A DNA stretch of 64,000 bases, from the NCBI GenBank assembly GCA_009692555.1, contig SHYY01000004.1, forward strand, positions 1 through 64,000, in the 5' to 3' direction. The position numbers and the translations under genes are program-made. The notes beneath the pieces were generated by a model. That model had not been told where the DNA came from. It ran no database searches and was given only the letters and a program-made list of their open reading frames with translations. Below are positions 33,704-42,571 of the stretch, one piece after another (positions within the stretch are counted from its first letter, which is position 1; every line of letters starts with the position of its first letter). This DNA comes from Myxococcales bacterium (lineage in GTDB: Bacteria; Myxococcota_A; Polyangia; Palsa-1104; SHYY01).

Positions 33704-34123
33704 ATGATGCGGCCAAGCAGCAAGCGAAGGATCACCCAGCGCGGCATGACTCTCGTCGAGATCATGGTCGTGGTGGCGATCATCGGGACCGTGATGGCGG
33801 CGGTGGCGCTGGGCGCCCTCCCTGCGCTCAACCGGGCCACCTGCAAGACGGCGTGGACGGGAACGCAGACCCTCGCCCAGGCGGTGGAGGTCTACAAGAC
33901 CGAAAACAACGGCGACTGCCCGAAGTCGCTCGACGACCTGGCCCAGATGAAGATCGTCAAGAAGATCCCGATCGACCCGTGGGGCCAGCCCTTCAACTTC
34001 AAGTGCCCCGGCGACAAGGACGAGGACGGCGCCGACATCTGGTCGAAGGGCAAGAACAAGCAGGACGGCGACGACGACGATGTCCGCGGCTGGATGAAGA
34101 TGGACGAGCAGTGCAAGAAGTAG
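33704..34123 (+). CDS. gspG: Type II secretion system major pseudopilin GspG
   Basis: A 139-aa pseudopilin starting at ATG 33704, with AAGGAG upstream. The leader ends in RG and prepilin peptidase would cut after Gly14, giving MTLVEIMVVVAIIG with the conserved Glu+5. The C-terminal half has IPIDPWGQPFNFKCPG, the usual GspG calcium-loop region, and an Asp-rich stretch (DGDDDDVRG). Two cysteine pairs might form disulfides. No prepilin peptidase gene (gspO) is in the window. Confidence 0.94.
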   Translation: MMRPSSKRRITQRGMTLVEIMVVVAIIGTVMAAVALGALPALNRATCKTAWTGTQTLAQAVEVYKTENNGDCPKSLDDLAQMKIVKKIPIDPWGQPFNFKCPGDKDEDGADIWSKGKNKQDGDDDDVRGWMKMDEQCKK

Positions 34124-34124
34124 C

Positions 34125-34853
34125 ATGTCCCCCTCGGCGAAGCTGCGGGCGGGCCGGTCTCCGAGGGGCTTCACGCTCATCGAGATCATGCTCGTCCTGG
34201 CGATCGTCGGGGCGGCGATGGGGGTGGCGGTGGTCTCCTTCCGCGCCGTCGATCGCGCCACCGCGCGCAGCAACTCGAGCCGCCTCGCCGCCGCGATCCG
34301 CTACGTCTACGACCGCGCCGTCACCACCGGCGGGTACTACCGCATCGTCCTCGATCTGACCGCCAACAAGTACTGGGCCGAGCGCTCCGATGACCGCTTC
34401 TACCTCGCGCGCGAGCCCGAGAAGTCCTCGCGCGGCCGCGCCCCCGACGAGGAGGCCAAGGAGAAGAAGCTGAAGGAGGACGAGGATCGCGCGAAGCAGC
34501 AGGTGACGGGGCTGGCCAAGGAGCTCTTGCCGCCGCCCGCGCCGCGACGGGCGCGCTTCCAGGCCTTCACCGACTCGACGCTCCCGAAGATCGACCTCAA
34601 AGGCTGCAAGCTCCGCGACGTGCTCACCCGTCGCCAGCGCGACCCCTACACCGAGGGCAAGGCCTACCTCTACTTCTTCCCCGACGGGCACACCGAGCGG
34701 GCGCTGATCCACATCGAGGACACCAACGGCGACGTCTACTCGCTCTCCGTCCACCCGCTCACCGGGCGGGTCACGCTGAAGTCGGGCGACGTCCGGGCGG
34801 GGCGCGACTTCGGCGAGACCGACGACGAGGGGCGCTCCGAGGCGCCGCGTTGA
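34125..34853 (+). CDS. gspH: Type II secretion system minor pseudopilin GspH
   Basis: A 242-aa minor pseudopilin with class III leader cut after Gly15 (SPRG|FTLIEIMLVLAIVGA). The mature part is longer than typical GspH because of a charged, probably disordered insert near residues 95-130 (EEAKEKKLKEDEDRAKQQ). It starts one base after the gspG stop and its stop overlaps the gspI start. Confidence 0.85.
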   Translation: MSPSAKLRAGRSPRGFTLIEIMLVLAIVGAAMGVAVVSFRAVDRATARSNSSRLAAAIRYVYDRAVTTGGYYRIVLDLTANKYWAERSDDRFYLAREPEKSSRGRAPDEEAKEKKLKEDEDRAKQQVTGLAKELLPPPAPRRARFQAFTDSTLPKIDLKGCKLRDVLTRRQRDPYTEGKAYLYFFPDGHTERALIHIEDTNGDVYSLSVHPLTGRVTLKSGDVRAGRDFGETDDEGRSEAPR

Positions 34854-35722
34854 TGCGATCGCATCATCATAAAAAGGAACCCTGGGAGGGTTCCTTTGAC
34901 CTCCCGCGGGAGCGCCACCAGGCAAAGCCCGGCGGCGCATACGCGACCAAGATCGCTGGCGGCTTCACGCTCCTCGAGATGATGGTCGCGCTGGCGATCC
35001 TCGCCGTGTCGCTGACCTGGCTGGTGCAGGCGACGATGCGGGCGATCCAGTCCGCGAACCACGCCAAGCTGGTCACCACCGCCACCTTCCTCGCCCGCGC
35101 TCGCCTCGTCGAGCTCGAGGACGAGCTGGCCGAGAAGGGCTTCACCGACGATTCGTTCGCCAAGGAGGCCTCGGGGGACTTCGAGGAGCAGGGCTTCAAG
35201 CGCTTCCAGTGGACGGTGGTGATCGACAAGATCGAGCTGCCGAGCACCTCCGAGGTGGAGGCGCTGGTGTCGAAGGGGGCGGACTCGCAGGAGACGCTCG
35301 GCGGGATCGGCGGGGGCCCAGCCTCCGCGTCGTCGCCCGGGGGCCTCTCGAACACGCCCGTCGGTGGCGGCGCCGGTGGCGGCGCGGGGATGCTCGCCTC
35401 GCAGTTCGGGATCATCAAGGATGTCCTCGAAAACTCGATCCGCCGCGCGCGGGCGAAGATCACCTGGAGCGAGGGCAAGAAGGAGGAGATGGTCGAGGTG
35501 GTCGAGTACCTGACCGATCCGAAGCGGGTCGATCAATCGATCCAGCTCGGCATCGGCGGCGCAGGCGCTGGCGGAGCGGGGGGCGGAGCAGCCGGTGGCG
35601 CGGGCGGTGGCGCGGGCGGCGGCGCGGGCGGCGGCGCGGGAGGCGGCGCGGGCGGCGCTGGCGGTGGCAGCTCCGGCGGTGGCAGCTCCGGCGGCGGCAC
35701 CACCCGGGGATCGGCCCGTTGA
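34853..35722 (+). CDS. gspI: Type II secretion system minor pseudopilin GspI
   Basis: A 289-aa minor pseudopilin. Cleavage is expected after Gly37 in KIAGG|FTLLEMMVALAILAV. The leader is unusually long because a REP-like palindromic repeat encodes residues about 7-32. After the pseudopilin core the protein ends in about 60 residues of Gly/Ala repeats (GAGG units) followed by SSGGGSSGGG. The ATG at 34853 overlaps the gspH stop (TGATG). The glycine tail is encoded by a GC-rich 12-base repeat and is likely variable in length. Confidence 0.87.
   Translation: MRSHHHKKEPWEGSFDLPRERHQAKPGGAYATKIAGGFTLLEMMVALAILAVSLTWLVQATMRAIQSANHAKLVTTATFLARARLVELEDELAEKGFTDDSFAKEASGDFEEQGFKRFQWTVVIDKIELPSTSEVEALVSKGADSQETLGGIGGGPASASSPGGLSNTPVGGGAGGGAGMLASQFGIIKDVLENSIRRARAKITWSEGKKEEMVEVVEYLTDPKRVDQSIQLGIGGAGAGGAGGGAAGGAGGGAGGGAGGGAGGGAGGAGGGSSGGGSSGGGTTRGSAR
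34870..34940 (+). repeat. REP-like palindromic repeat inside the gspI leader
   Basis: The hairpin core GGAACCCTGGGAGGGTTCC is followed by TTTGACC and a second part that includes CACCAGGCAAAGCCCGGCG. The same order, reverse-complemented and at roughly 80% identity, makes up each 81-bp unit at 58.2 kb. Here the repeat is read in frame and adds residues such as DLPRERHQAKPGG to the prepilin leader. Confidence 0.75.
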
Positions 35723-36465
35723 TGATGCGGTCGCATAAAAAATTGGGCGGCTGCCTTCCTTGCGCGCGAAGCGCGAGGCGTCCCGGCGGGAGCCGGGGCT
35801 TCACCCTGATCGAGGTGCTGATCGCGATCTCGATCCTGGCGGTCGTCACCACCCTCGTCTGGGGATCGTTCCGTGAGACCTTCAGCGCCAAGAGCGCCGT
35901 CGAGGCCAACTCCGCGCGCTACCACTCCGTGCGCCTCGGCCTCGAGCGCCTCGCGCGCGAGGTGACGATGGCCTACCTCTCCCAGAACGACGACACCGGC
36001 CAGCAGGAGCGCCGCACCTTCTTCATCGGCACCCGGCGCGGCGACGTCGACGAGCTGCGCTTCTCGATGCTCGGCCACCAGCGCCTCTACGCCGACGCCA
36101 ACGAGGCCGACACATCTCAGGTGGTGTGGTACGGCGGGCGCGACCGCGACGACGGCGGCAAGGTGAACCTGATGCGCCGCGAGACCCGCCGCCTCGCCAA
36201 CGAGAAGCCGGAGACCGCGCCCGGCGAGTCGGACATCGCGTGCGACGACGTGGTCAGCCTGAAGATCGACTACTGGGACGCGCGCGACAAGAAGTGGCGC
36301 GAGGAGTGGAGCACCTCCTCCGCCGACGGGCAGCCCGATCGCCTGCCATCGAAGGTGCGGATCACCCTGACCGTGTACGACGAGCGCCGGCAGGAGGTCC
36401 CGTTCCAGACCGCGGTGCGCCTGCCGATGCAGGAGCCGCTCAACCTCCAGGCGAGGAAGAAGTGA
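35722..36465 (+). CDS. gspJ: Type II secretion system minor pseudopilin GspJ
   Basis: A 247-aa minor pseudopilin with leader cut after Gly26 (PGGSRG|FTLIEVLIAISILA). The body contains the GspJ-like segment ARYHSVRLGLERLAREVTMA. It begins at ATG 35722, overlapping the gspI stop (TGATG). Its first codons (ATGATGCGGTCGCATAAAAA) closely match those of gspI, so both leaders seem to share a repeated 5' segment. Confidence 0.88.
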   Translation: MMRSHKKLGGCLPCARSARRPGGSRGFTLIEVLIAISILAVVTTLVWGSFRETFSAKSAVEANSARYHSVRLGLERLAREVTMAYLSQNDDTGQQERRTFFIGTRRGDVDELRFSMLGHQRLYADANEADTSQVVWYGGRDRDDGGKVNLMRRETRRLANEKPETAPGESDIACDDVVSLKIDYWDARDKKWREEWSTSSADGQPDRLPSKVRITLTVYDERRQEVPFQTAVRLPMQEPLNLQARKK

Positions 36466-37904
36466 GGCACGCCGCCCATCGCCTGCTGGCGCGCCTCGCG
36501 CGTCCGCTGATCGCGGCGCACCGTCGCAAGGTGAACCGCCAGGGAGGCTTCGCGCTGGTGGTGGTCACCGTCACCGTCGCTGTCCTCGCCGCGGTGGTCG
36601 GCGAGTTCGGGTACAACTCCCGCGTCGAGATGGAGTCGGCCGCCAACGCGCGCGATCAGCTGCGCGCCGAGTACCTCGCCCGCTCCGGGATCAACCTCTC
36701 GCGCCTCCTCATCAAGACCCAGCAGGCGGTGATCGACAAGATCAACAACCAGTTCAAGATGGACATCCAGATCGGCGACTTCGCCCCCTTCCTGATGAAG
36801 GCCTTCGGCGGCGCCGACGGAGCCGAGGCGCTCGGCGACCTCCTCGGCATCGGGGCCGGGTCGGTCAAGGGCCTCGGCGTCGGCAAGAGCGCCAGCTTCG
36901 ACGTGGCGATGACCCCCGAGGACGGCAAGATCAACATCAACTGCGCCGGCGGCCTGAACGCGGCCGGCAATGGAGTGATCCCCCAGGGCAATCCACAACC
37001 GGTGGCGATCCGCCGGCCGGGCGACGCCCCGACCGCCACGCCGATCAACGATCCGAAGGAGGGGCTCTTCCGGATGCTGGTGGCCCTCATGTACCCGCGC
37101 CGCTACGACCGCATCTTCGACAACCCCGACGCCGACGGGCAGTACGCCACCCGCGAGGAGGTGGCGCGCGCGATCATCGACTGGTCCGACGTCGACGAGA
37201 CGCGCTACGACCCGGCCACCCCCTCGGGCGGCGGCGGCGAGGACTACCACTACGACTCCCTTCGCGACACCTACAAGGCGCACAACAACTTCTTCGACAC
37301 GGTCGAGGAGCTGCAGCTGGTCAAGGGCGTCAGCGACGACTTCTGGGGCTCCTTCGGCGAGATGTTCACCGTCTACGGGACCTGCCAGATCAACCTGAAC
37401 GCGGTGTCGGTGGAGCACTGGCCGATCACCGCGGCGATCGTCCGCGCCTCGGCCAAGGATCAGCAAAACCCGTCGCTGCTCGACGAGACGCTGGTGGCGG
37501 CCCTGGCGCAGCAGGTGCGCGCGATCACGCAGGCGACCGGCGGCCTGAAATCAACCGATGACCTCGCGAAGTTTGCGGCGAACAAGGGAATGCCGTTGAC
37601 GCCGCCCGGCGCGGCCGGGGGCACCACAGGAGGGACAGGGGGAGCCGAGGCTCCACTGGAGTTCCCGCCCATCCCGGGGCTGACCGCGATCGAGCTCGAC
37701 AACAAGAATCTCAACACGCTGGCCCGGATCGGGCCGCGCGAGATCTACCGGATCGACTCGACCGGAACCATCCAGCGCTCGGCGGGCCGCAAGATCCAGG
37801 TCCACATCCGCGCGGTCTTCGACACGACGCACTTCAACGGGAACGCCACCAGCGGCGACCCGGGCGACACCAGGGGCACCTGGGTCTACTGGCGGATGGA
37901 CTGA
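36462..37904 (+). CDS. gspK: Type II secretion system minor pseudopilin GspK
   Basis: A 480-aa protein, the large tip pseudopilin. The leader ends RQGG|FALVVVTVTVAVLAAV; the absence of Glu at +5 is normal for GspK. The alpha domain has EYLARSGINLSRLL and the two-part SAM-like region contains IIDWSDVDETRYDP and ELQLVKGVSDDFW. A Gly/Thr-rich insert lies near residue 390. It starts at GTG 36462, overlapping gspJ by four bases. Confidence 0.92.
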   Translation: MRHAAHRLLARLARPLIAAHRRKVNRQGGFALVVVTVTVAVLAAVVGEFGYNSRVEMESAANARDQLRAEYLARSGINLSRLLIKTQQAVIDKINNQFKMDIQIGDFAPFLMKAFGGADGAEALGDLLGIGAGSVKGLGVGKSASFDVAMTPEDGKININCAGGLNAAGNGVIPQGNPQPVAIRRPGDAPTATPINDPKEGLFRMLVALMYPRRYDRIFDNPDADGQYATREEVARAIIDWSDVDETRYDPATPSGGGGEDYHYDSLRDTYKAHNNFFDTVEELQLVKGVSDDFWGSFGEMFTVYGTCQINLNAVSVEHWPITAAIVRASAKDQQNPSLLDETLVAALAQQVRAITQATGGLKSTDDLAKFAANKGMPLTPPGAAGGTTGGTGGAEAPLEFPPIPGLTAIELDNKNLNTLARIGPREIYRIDSTGTIQRSAGRKIQVHIRAVFDTTHFNGNATSGDPGDTRGTWVYWRMD

Positions 37905-37933
37905 GTTTGAACGGAGATTGAGGTAACTCCCCC

Positions 37934-39562
37934 ATGGCACACAAGATTCTCGGCGTCGACCTGGGCGCGCACACCCTCAAGCTGGCTCGCCTCGAGGCCG
38001 GCTTTCGCAAGGCGTTGCTGCTCGACGTCACCCTCCTGCCCGCCGAGTTCTCGGAGCCGGGCGCACCGACTGCCGACCGCCTGGGCCTGCAACTGCGCGC
38101 GGTCAGGCAGGCGATCGGCGACGACCGGGCGGCGATCGAGGAGGTGGCGATCGCGCTCCCCGGCGAGCTGGTGACCTTCCGGCTGCTCGATCTGCCCTTC
38201 TCCGATCCCCGCAAGATCGAGTCGGTGCTCGGCTACGAGCTCGAGTCGCAGGTGCTCACCCCGATCGAGGAGCTGGTGATCGATCACGTCATCGTCGGGC
38301 CGCGCAACCCCGGGGGCCCGGAGACGCGCGTCCTTTGCGCCGCCGTGCCGCGCGCGCTGATCGAGGCGCTGGTCAAGACCGCGGCCGAGCTCGATCTCCC
38401 GCTCCGGGTGATCGGCGCCGCCCCGCTCGCCTGGGCGCTCGACCTTCCCGCCCCGGCGCCCACCGATCCGCAGGCGCCGCCCGAAGGACCATCGCTGGTG
38501 ATCGATGTAGGACACTTGCACACCACGCTGTGCGCGGTCCGCGCCGGCAAGCCCGAGCTGGCGCGCTCGGTGCCCCGCGCCGGCCATCACTTCACCGCGG
38601 CGATCGCCACCACCTTTCGCCTCGATCTCGAGGCTGCCGAGAGTGCCAAGCGCGAGGCGGGCTTCATCTCGCACGCCACCATGCAACCCGAATCGGCCGG
38701 TCAGAAGCGCATGGACGCGTGCCTCCGCGAGGCGGCCCGCCCGCTCCTCCGCGAGCTTCGCCAGACCCTCGCCTCCTACCGCGCCTCCTACGGCGCCCCG
38801 ATCGAACGCCTGTTCGTGACCGGCGGCGGCGCGCGCCTGCCCGGCCTCATCGAGCACCTCGGCGAGGAGCTCAGCCTGCCCACCTCGCCCCTGCCGTGGG
38901 CCGAGCACGAGGGGTGGGCCGAGGTGTCCACCGACGTGCGCGATCGGGTGGGGATCGCCGTTGGCGTCGGGCGCGCGGGCGCCGCCCCGCTGCCCCAGGT
39001 CAACTTCCGCAAGGGCGAGTACTCCTACCGCTCCGACTACTCCTTCCTGCGCGGCAAGGCGCTCCACCTCGCCGCCGCGCTCCTGGCCGTGCTCGCGTTC
39101 GGCGCGTTCAACGCCTTCGCGTCGCTGCGCGGGCTCCGGCGCGAGCAGGATCAGCTCGCCACGCGCCTCAAGCGCGAAACGGTCGAGCTGTTCGGCGCCG
39201 AGCGAATGGACGCGCGCAAGGTGTCCGAGGAGCTGAAGGGCGGCTCGAAGGGGCAGAGCGCACCGCCAATCCCGAGCATCACCGCCTTCGATGTCCTCGA
39301 TGAGATCTCGCGGCGCGTCCCGCCCGAGGACAAGATCAAGCTCGATATCGTCGAGCTCGACATCAAGCCGAAGAAGATCTTCATCAAGGCCACCGCCGAG
39401 ACCGCCCAGCAGGTGGACGACCTCGCCGACGCGCTCGCCAAGATCGAGTGCTTCGAGGAGGTCCAGAAGGGCAAGCTCTCGACGGTGACCGGCCCGGTCG
39501 TCGACGGCAAGGCGAGCGAGTCGAAGCAGTTCACCCTCACCATCACCACCACCTGCCCGTAG
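37934..39562 (+). CDS. gspL: Type II secretion system protein GspL (PilM-like N-terminus)
   Basis: A 542-aa inner-membrane protein. The cytoplasmic part (1-375) has an actin-like fold of the PilM/GspL type: ILGVDLGAHTLKLARLE, VIDVGHLHTTLCAV and FVTGGGARLPGLIEHLGEEL. One membrane segment (ALHLAAALLAVLAFGAFNAF) near 375-395 precedes a periplasmic ferredoxin-like domain. GspL would recruit GspE and bind GspM. ATG 37934 is 29 bases after gspK. Confidence 0.9.
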   Translation: MAHKILGVDLGAHTLKLARLEAGFRKALLLDVTLLPAEFSEPGAPTADRLGLQLRAVRQAIGDDRAAIEEVAIALPGELVTFRLLDLPFSDPRKIESVLGYELESQVLTPIEELVIDHVIVGPRNPGGPETRVLCAAVPRALIEALVKTAAELDLPLRVIGAAPLAWALDLPAPAPTDPQAPPEGPSLVIDVGHLHTTLCAVRAGKPELARSVPRAGHHFTAAIATTFRLDLEAAESAKREAGFISHATMQPESAGQKRMDACLREAARPLLRELRQTLASYRASYGAPIERLFVTGGGARLPGLIEHLGEELSLPTSPLPWAEHEGWAEVSTDVRDRVGIAVGVGRAGAAPLPQVNFRKGEYSYRSDYSFLRGKALHLAAALLAVLAFGAFNAFASLRGLRREQDQLATRLKRETVELFGAERMDARKVSEELKGGSKGQSAPPIPSITAFDVLDEISRRVPPEDKIKLDIVELDIKPKKIFIKATAETAQQVDDLADALAKIECFEEVQKGKLSTVTGPVVDGKASESKQFTLTITTTCP

Positions 39563-39571
39563 GCGGAGCCC

Positions 39572-40204
39572 ATGGCGCTTTCCGACAAATTGAACGAGCT
39601 GCGCGGGCGCTGGGATCGGCTCTCCGATCGCGAGCGCTCGCTGATCGCCGGCCTCGGCGCGGCGCTGGTGGTGGTGGCGATGCTCGGCATCGGCGTCTCG
39701 ATCGCCCAGGGGCTCTCCGACCTGGAGGACGAGAACGCCGACATGCGCCAGGCGCTGCGCGACATCGATCTCAACCGCGACTCCTACCAGCGCGCCAAGG
39801 CCAAGACCGCGCAGTTCGAGGTCAAGATGGGCCGCGGCGGAGTCCAGCTCCAGGGCCTCCTGGAGACCGCCGCCAAGGACACCGGGGTCGACATCGCCGA
39901 GATGTTGCCGCGCCAGGCCGCCCCGCTCGGCAAGAAATACCTGGAGCTCGCCGTCGATGTGCGCCTGCGCAAGGTGGGCCTCGATCCGCTGAGCAAGTTC
40001 CTGCGCAAGATCGAAACCGGTCCCAACCTGGTGGTGGTCACCGCCCTCGAGATCCGCTCGCGCGACGACAAGCACGAGGACCTCGAAGTGGAGGTCAGCG
40101 TCTCGTCCTACGAGCACGCCCCCGAGGCCAAGCCGGGCCACAAGAAGGACAAGGACAAGGACAAGGACAAGGACAAGGACAAGGACAAGGAGGACAAGGG
40201 ATGA
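39572..40204 (+). CDS. gspM: Type II secretion system protein GspM
   Basis: A 210-aa bitopic protein: cytoplasmic start, one membrane segment (LIAGLGAALVVVAMLGIGVS) near residues 24-45, a coiled-coil stretch and a periplasmic domain. The last 20 residues are a Lys-Asp run encoded by seven copies of AAGGAC. Such a tail is not part of the family core. It overlaps gspN by four bases (ATGA). Confidence 0.87.
   Translation: MALSDKLNELRGRWDRLSDRERSLIAGLGAALVVVAMLGIGVSIAQGLSDLEDENADMRQALRDIDLNRDSYQRAKAKTAQFEVKMGRGGVQLQGLLETAAKDTGVDIAEMLPRQAAPLGKKYLELAVDVRLRKVGLDPLSKFLRKIETGPNLVVVTALEIRSRDDKHEDLEVEVSVSSYEHAPEAKPGHKKDKDKDKDKDKDKDKEDKG
40145..40186 (+). repeat. Hexanucleotide repeat (AAGGAC)7 in gspM
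   Basis: Seven perfect AAGGAC copies encode (KD)7 at the C-terminus of GspM, just ahead of the stop. As a six-base unit it can gain or lose copies without shifting the frame. Confidence 0.93.
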
Positions 40205-41517
40205 GCCCGCTCCATCTGCCCGACAAGCTGATCGCACCGGCGAAGTGGGTCGGCTACCCGCTGTTCGCCCTGCTGGTGTTCGTGCTCTCGCTCTACCAGG
40301 CGCTCCCGCGCAAGCAGATCCAGGAGCGCCTCGAGAACGACGCCACCGCGATCCTCGGCGCCACCGTCGAGGCCGACGACTTCGGGCTGACCCTCTTCAG
40401 CGGCCCCGGGGTGAGCGCGACGACCGTCCTGGTGAAGACGCGCCCGCTCTCACCGGCCGAGAAGCCGACCCGCTACACCGTCGAGGATCTGGTCCTCCAC
40501 TTCAGCCTCTACCAGCTCCTCCGCGGCTTCGCCGACACCTCCTTCAGCGGACGCATCGCCAGCGGGTCGGTGAGCGGCAAGTTCCGCTCCGTCCCCGACG
40601 AGGGGCTGCTGGTGGTCGACGCGAGCGAGATCGCGCTCGCCGAGATCCCCGGGATCGCCCTGGCCATCCCGCTGCCCGTCGCTGGCGTGGTCGAGCTCAA
40701 GGCCGATATCACCACCCCGAAGAACGTCATCCCGCAGGCCAACGGCTCGGTGGCCCTCACCATCACCGACGCCACGGTGGGCGACGGCAAGGCCAAGCTG
40801 ACCATCCCGGGCGGCGATCCGTTCCTCTCCCAGGGCGTGACGATCCCGAAGATCGCGCTCGGCAAGATCGCCGGCAAGGTCGTGATCGACAAGGGGCGCG
40901 CGGTGTTCCGCGATCTCCGCGGCCACTCCAAGGATCTCGACGTGGAGCTCGACGGCTACATCGAGCTGCGCGACCCCCTCTCGCTGTCGCTGGTGCACCT
41001 CTACCTGAAGGTGAAGCCCGCCGACGCGCTGCTCAAGCGCGAGCCCGCCCTCGAGCTGATGATCAACGGCATCGCGCCGCTCGCCCGCCGCAGCGACGGC
41101 TACCTCGGCTTCTCGATCACCGGCACGCCCTCCTCGCCCTTCGCGCTTCCGTCGAAGGAGGTGCCCGCCGGGGTCACCGTCCCGCCGCCGGTTCGCAACG
41201 CACCCCCGGTCGCGACCGCCCCGGTGGTCACGCCGCCACCGGTGCGAACCCACATCCGCGGCGAGGCGCGCGGCGGGGACACCTCCACCGCCGTGCCGTT
41301 CGTTCCCGCGCCGCCCTCCGAGGCCGCCGGCAACCCGCCGCCGGCGCAAAACCTCCCCGCGCCGATCCAGCTCACCCCCGCCACCGCCATGCCGCCCGCC
41401 GCGTCGCGCTTCCGCCAGTACATGGATCCGACCGGCTCCTCGACGGGAACCACCACCGAAGAGGTCCCCACCCCGACCCGCGGCGGCGAGGCGACGACCG
41501 AGACCCCCATTCCCTAG
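40201..41517 (+). CDS. gspN: Type II secretion system protein GspN
   Basis: A 438-aa protein of the GspN family found with delta-proteobacterial T2SS operons. It has one N-terminal membrane segment (GYPLFALLVFVLSLYQAL) and a repeated beta-rich body with GSVSGKFRSV and LELMINGIAPL. The last 120 residues are Pro/Thr/Ala-rich and probably disordered. ATG 40201 overlaps the gspM stop. It is the last gene of the gspC-N run. Confidence 0.85.
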   Translation: MSPLHLPDKLIAPAKWVGYPLFALLVFVLSLYQALPRKQIQERLENDATAILGATVEADDFGLTLFSGPGVSATTVLVKTRPLSPAEKPTRYTVEDLVLHFSLYQLLRGFADTSFSGRIASGSVSGKFRSVPDEGLLVVDASEIALAEIPGIALAIPLPVAGVVELKADITTPKNVIPQANGSVALTITDATVGDGKAKLTIPGGDPFLSQGVTIPKIALGKIAGKVVIDKGRAVFRDLRGHSKDLDVELDGYIELRDPLSLSLVHLYLKVKPADALLKREPALELMINGIAPLARRSDGYLGFSITGTPSSPFALPSKEVPAGVTVPPPVRNAPPVATAPVVTPPPVRTHIRGEARGGDTSTAVPFVPAPPSEAAGNPPPAQNLPAPIQLTPATAMPPAASRFRQYMDPTGSSTGTTTEEVPTPTRGGEATTETPIP

Positions 41518-41595
41518 ATCGGGCCACGGCATCTCGACCCGATCGCCGCCCGCCGGTCCCTGGCGGGGCCAGGCGAAATCAGGCATCATCGGGGC

Positions 41596-41835
41596 GTGGA
41601 GAAGCGCAATCGATACGCGGTGAAAGACCGCCGCCAGACCGCTCGTGCCGTCGCTGAGCGCGCCGCCAATGAGCGCGCCGCCCGCGCCGGGAGCCCGCTC
41701 CCCCACCCGAACCCCTGGGACGCGATCGATCCCACCAAGGTGGCGCGCGACGCGACACCGGAGCAGATCCACCGGCGCTACCTGGAGTTCAACAAGCTAT
41801 GTCCACCGAGGGCGAGGAAAAAACACACTCTCTAG
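41596..41835 (+). CDS. Small hypothetical protein, partner of the nucleotidyltransferase
   Basis: A 79-aa, basic protein from GTG 41596. It starts with an Ala/Arg-rich helix (ARAVAERAANERAARAG) and has a middle segment LPHPNPWDAIDPTKVARDAT ending with EQIHRRYLEFNKLCPP. The family is not recognised. It overlaps the next gene by 37 bases, as toxin-antitoxin pairs often do, which suggests the two are made together. Confidence 0.6.
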   Translation: MEKRNRYAVKDRRQTARAVAERAANERAARAGSPLPHPNPWDAIDPTKVARDATPEQIHRRYLEFNKLCPPRARKKHTL

Positions 41836-42548
41836 TCGATTTCGGTGGTTTCTTCGAGCTGCTGACGCGGGAGGGCATCGAGAGCCTCGTCATCGGCGGG
41901 TGCGCCGTCGGAGCCTATGCCCATCTCATCGGTGAGACGGTGCTCTCCCGCGACCTCGACCTGTTCACCGATCACTCCACCCTCGAGCGGATCGTCGACG
42001 CCGCGCGGCGCGACGGGGCGCGGATCCGGAAGCTCCCACGGCCGCGCTCGATCCAGGTGGCGGTGTTCGACTGGCGGGAGAAGGAGATCAATGTCCTCAC
42101 CGCGAGCGTGGGGCTGCCGGGGCCCGCCACCGCGGCGCGCGTCGCCCGCGAGTTCCTTCTGCCGGGCCGCTGCGACCTGCCGATCCTCGTCGCTGACCCG
42201 TTCGATCTTCTCGCCAACAAGCTCTCCGTCGACCGTCCCAAGGACCGCCCGCACGCGCTGGTGCTGCGCCGCTTCATCGAGGAGGAGGTGGTGGAGGCGT
42301 TTGTGAGCGCGGTCGATCCGCGGGCGCGGATCGCCCCGGCGCGCCGGCTCCTCGCGGCGACCCGCGCGCGCATGCTCGACGAGGCGCTGTCCGATCGACT
42401 GCTCCCGCTCGCGCGCACCGCCCCCGACTTTCGCTTCCTGATGGATTGCATTCCGCTGGCGCGGCAAGCGGAGGCGCTCCTGGCGCTAGCGCCCCCGGCG
42501 ATCGCCGACGACCTCGGCACGATCCGCAAGCGGCGACGCCTCAAGTAA
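41799..42548 (+). CDS. Nucleotidyltransferase-fold protein (MNT/AbiEii-like)
   Basis: A 249-aa protein with a nucleotidyltransferase start: GG in ESLVIGGCAVGAYAHLIG, then the acidic pair RDLDLFTD, followed by a third acidic position near EINVL. This layout fits minimal nucleotidyltransferases and AbiEii-type enzymes. Together with the overlapping small gene it could be a toxin-antitoxin or a housekeeping pair; the sequence alone does not decide. It is cotranscribed with the gene at 41596. Confidence 0.7.
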   Translation: MSTEGEEKTHSLVDFGGFFELLTREGIESLVIGGCAVGAYAHLIGETVLSRDLDLFTDHSTLERIVDAARRDGARIRKLPRPRSIQVAVFDWREKEINVLTASVGLPGPATAARVAREFLLPGRCDLPILVADPFDLLANKLSVDRPKDRPHALVLRRFIEEEVVEAFVSAVDPRARIAPARRLLAATRARMLDEALSDRLLPLARTAPDFRFLMDCIPLARQAEALLALAPPAIADDLGTIRKRRRLK

Positions 42549-42571
42549 CCTGCTCATCTGAGCAGCCGGCG

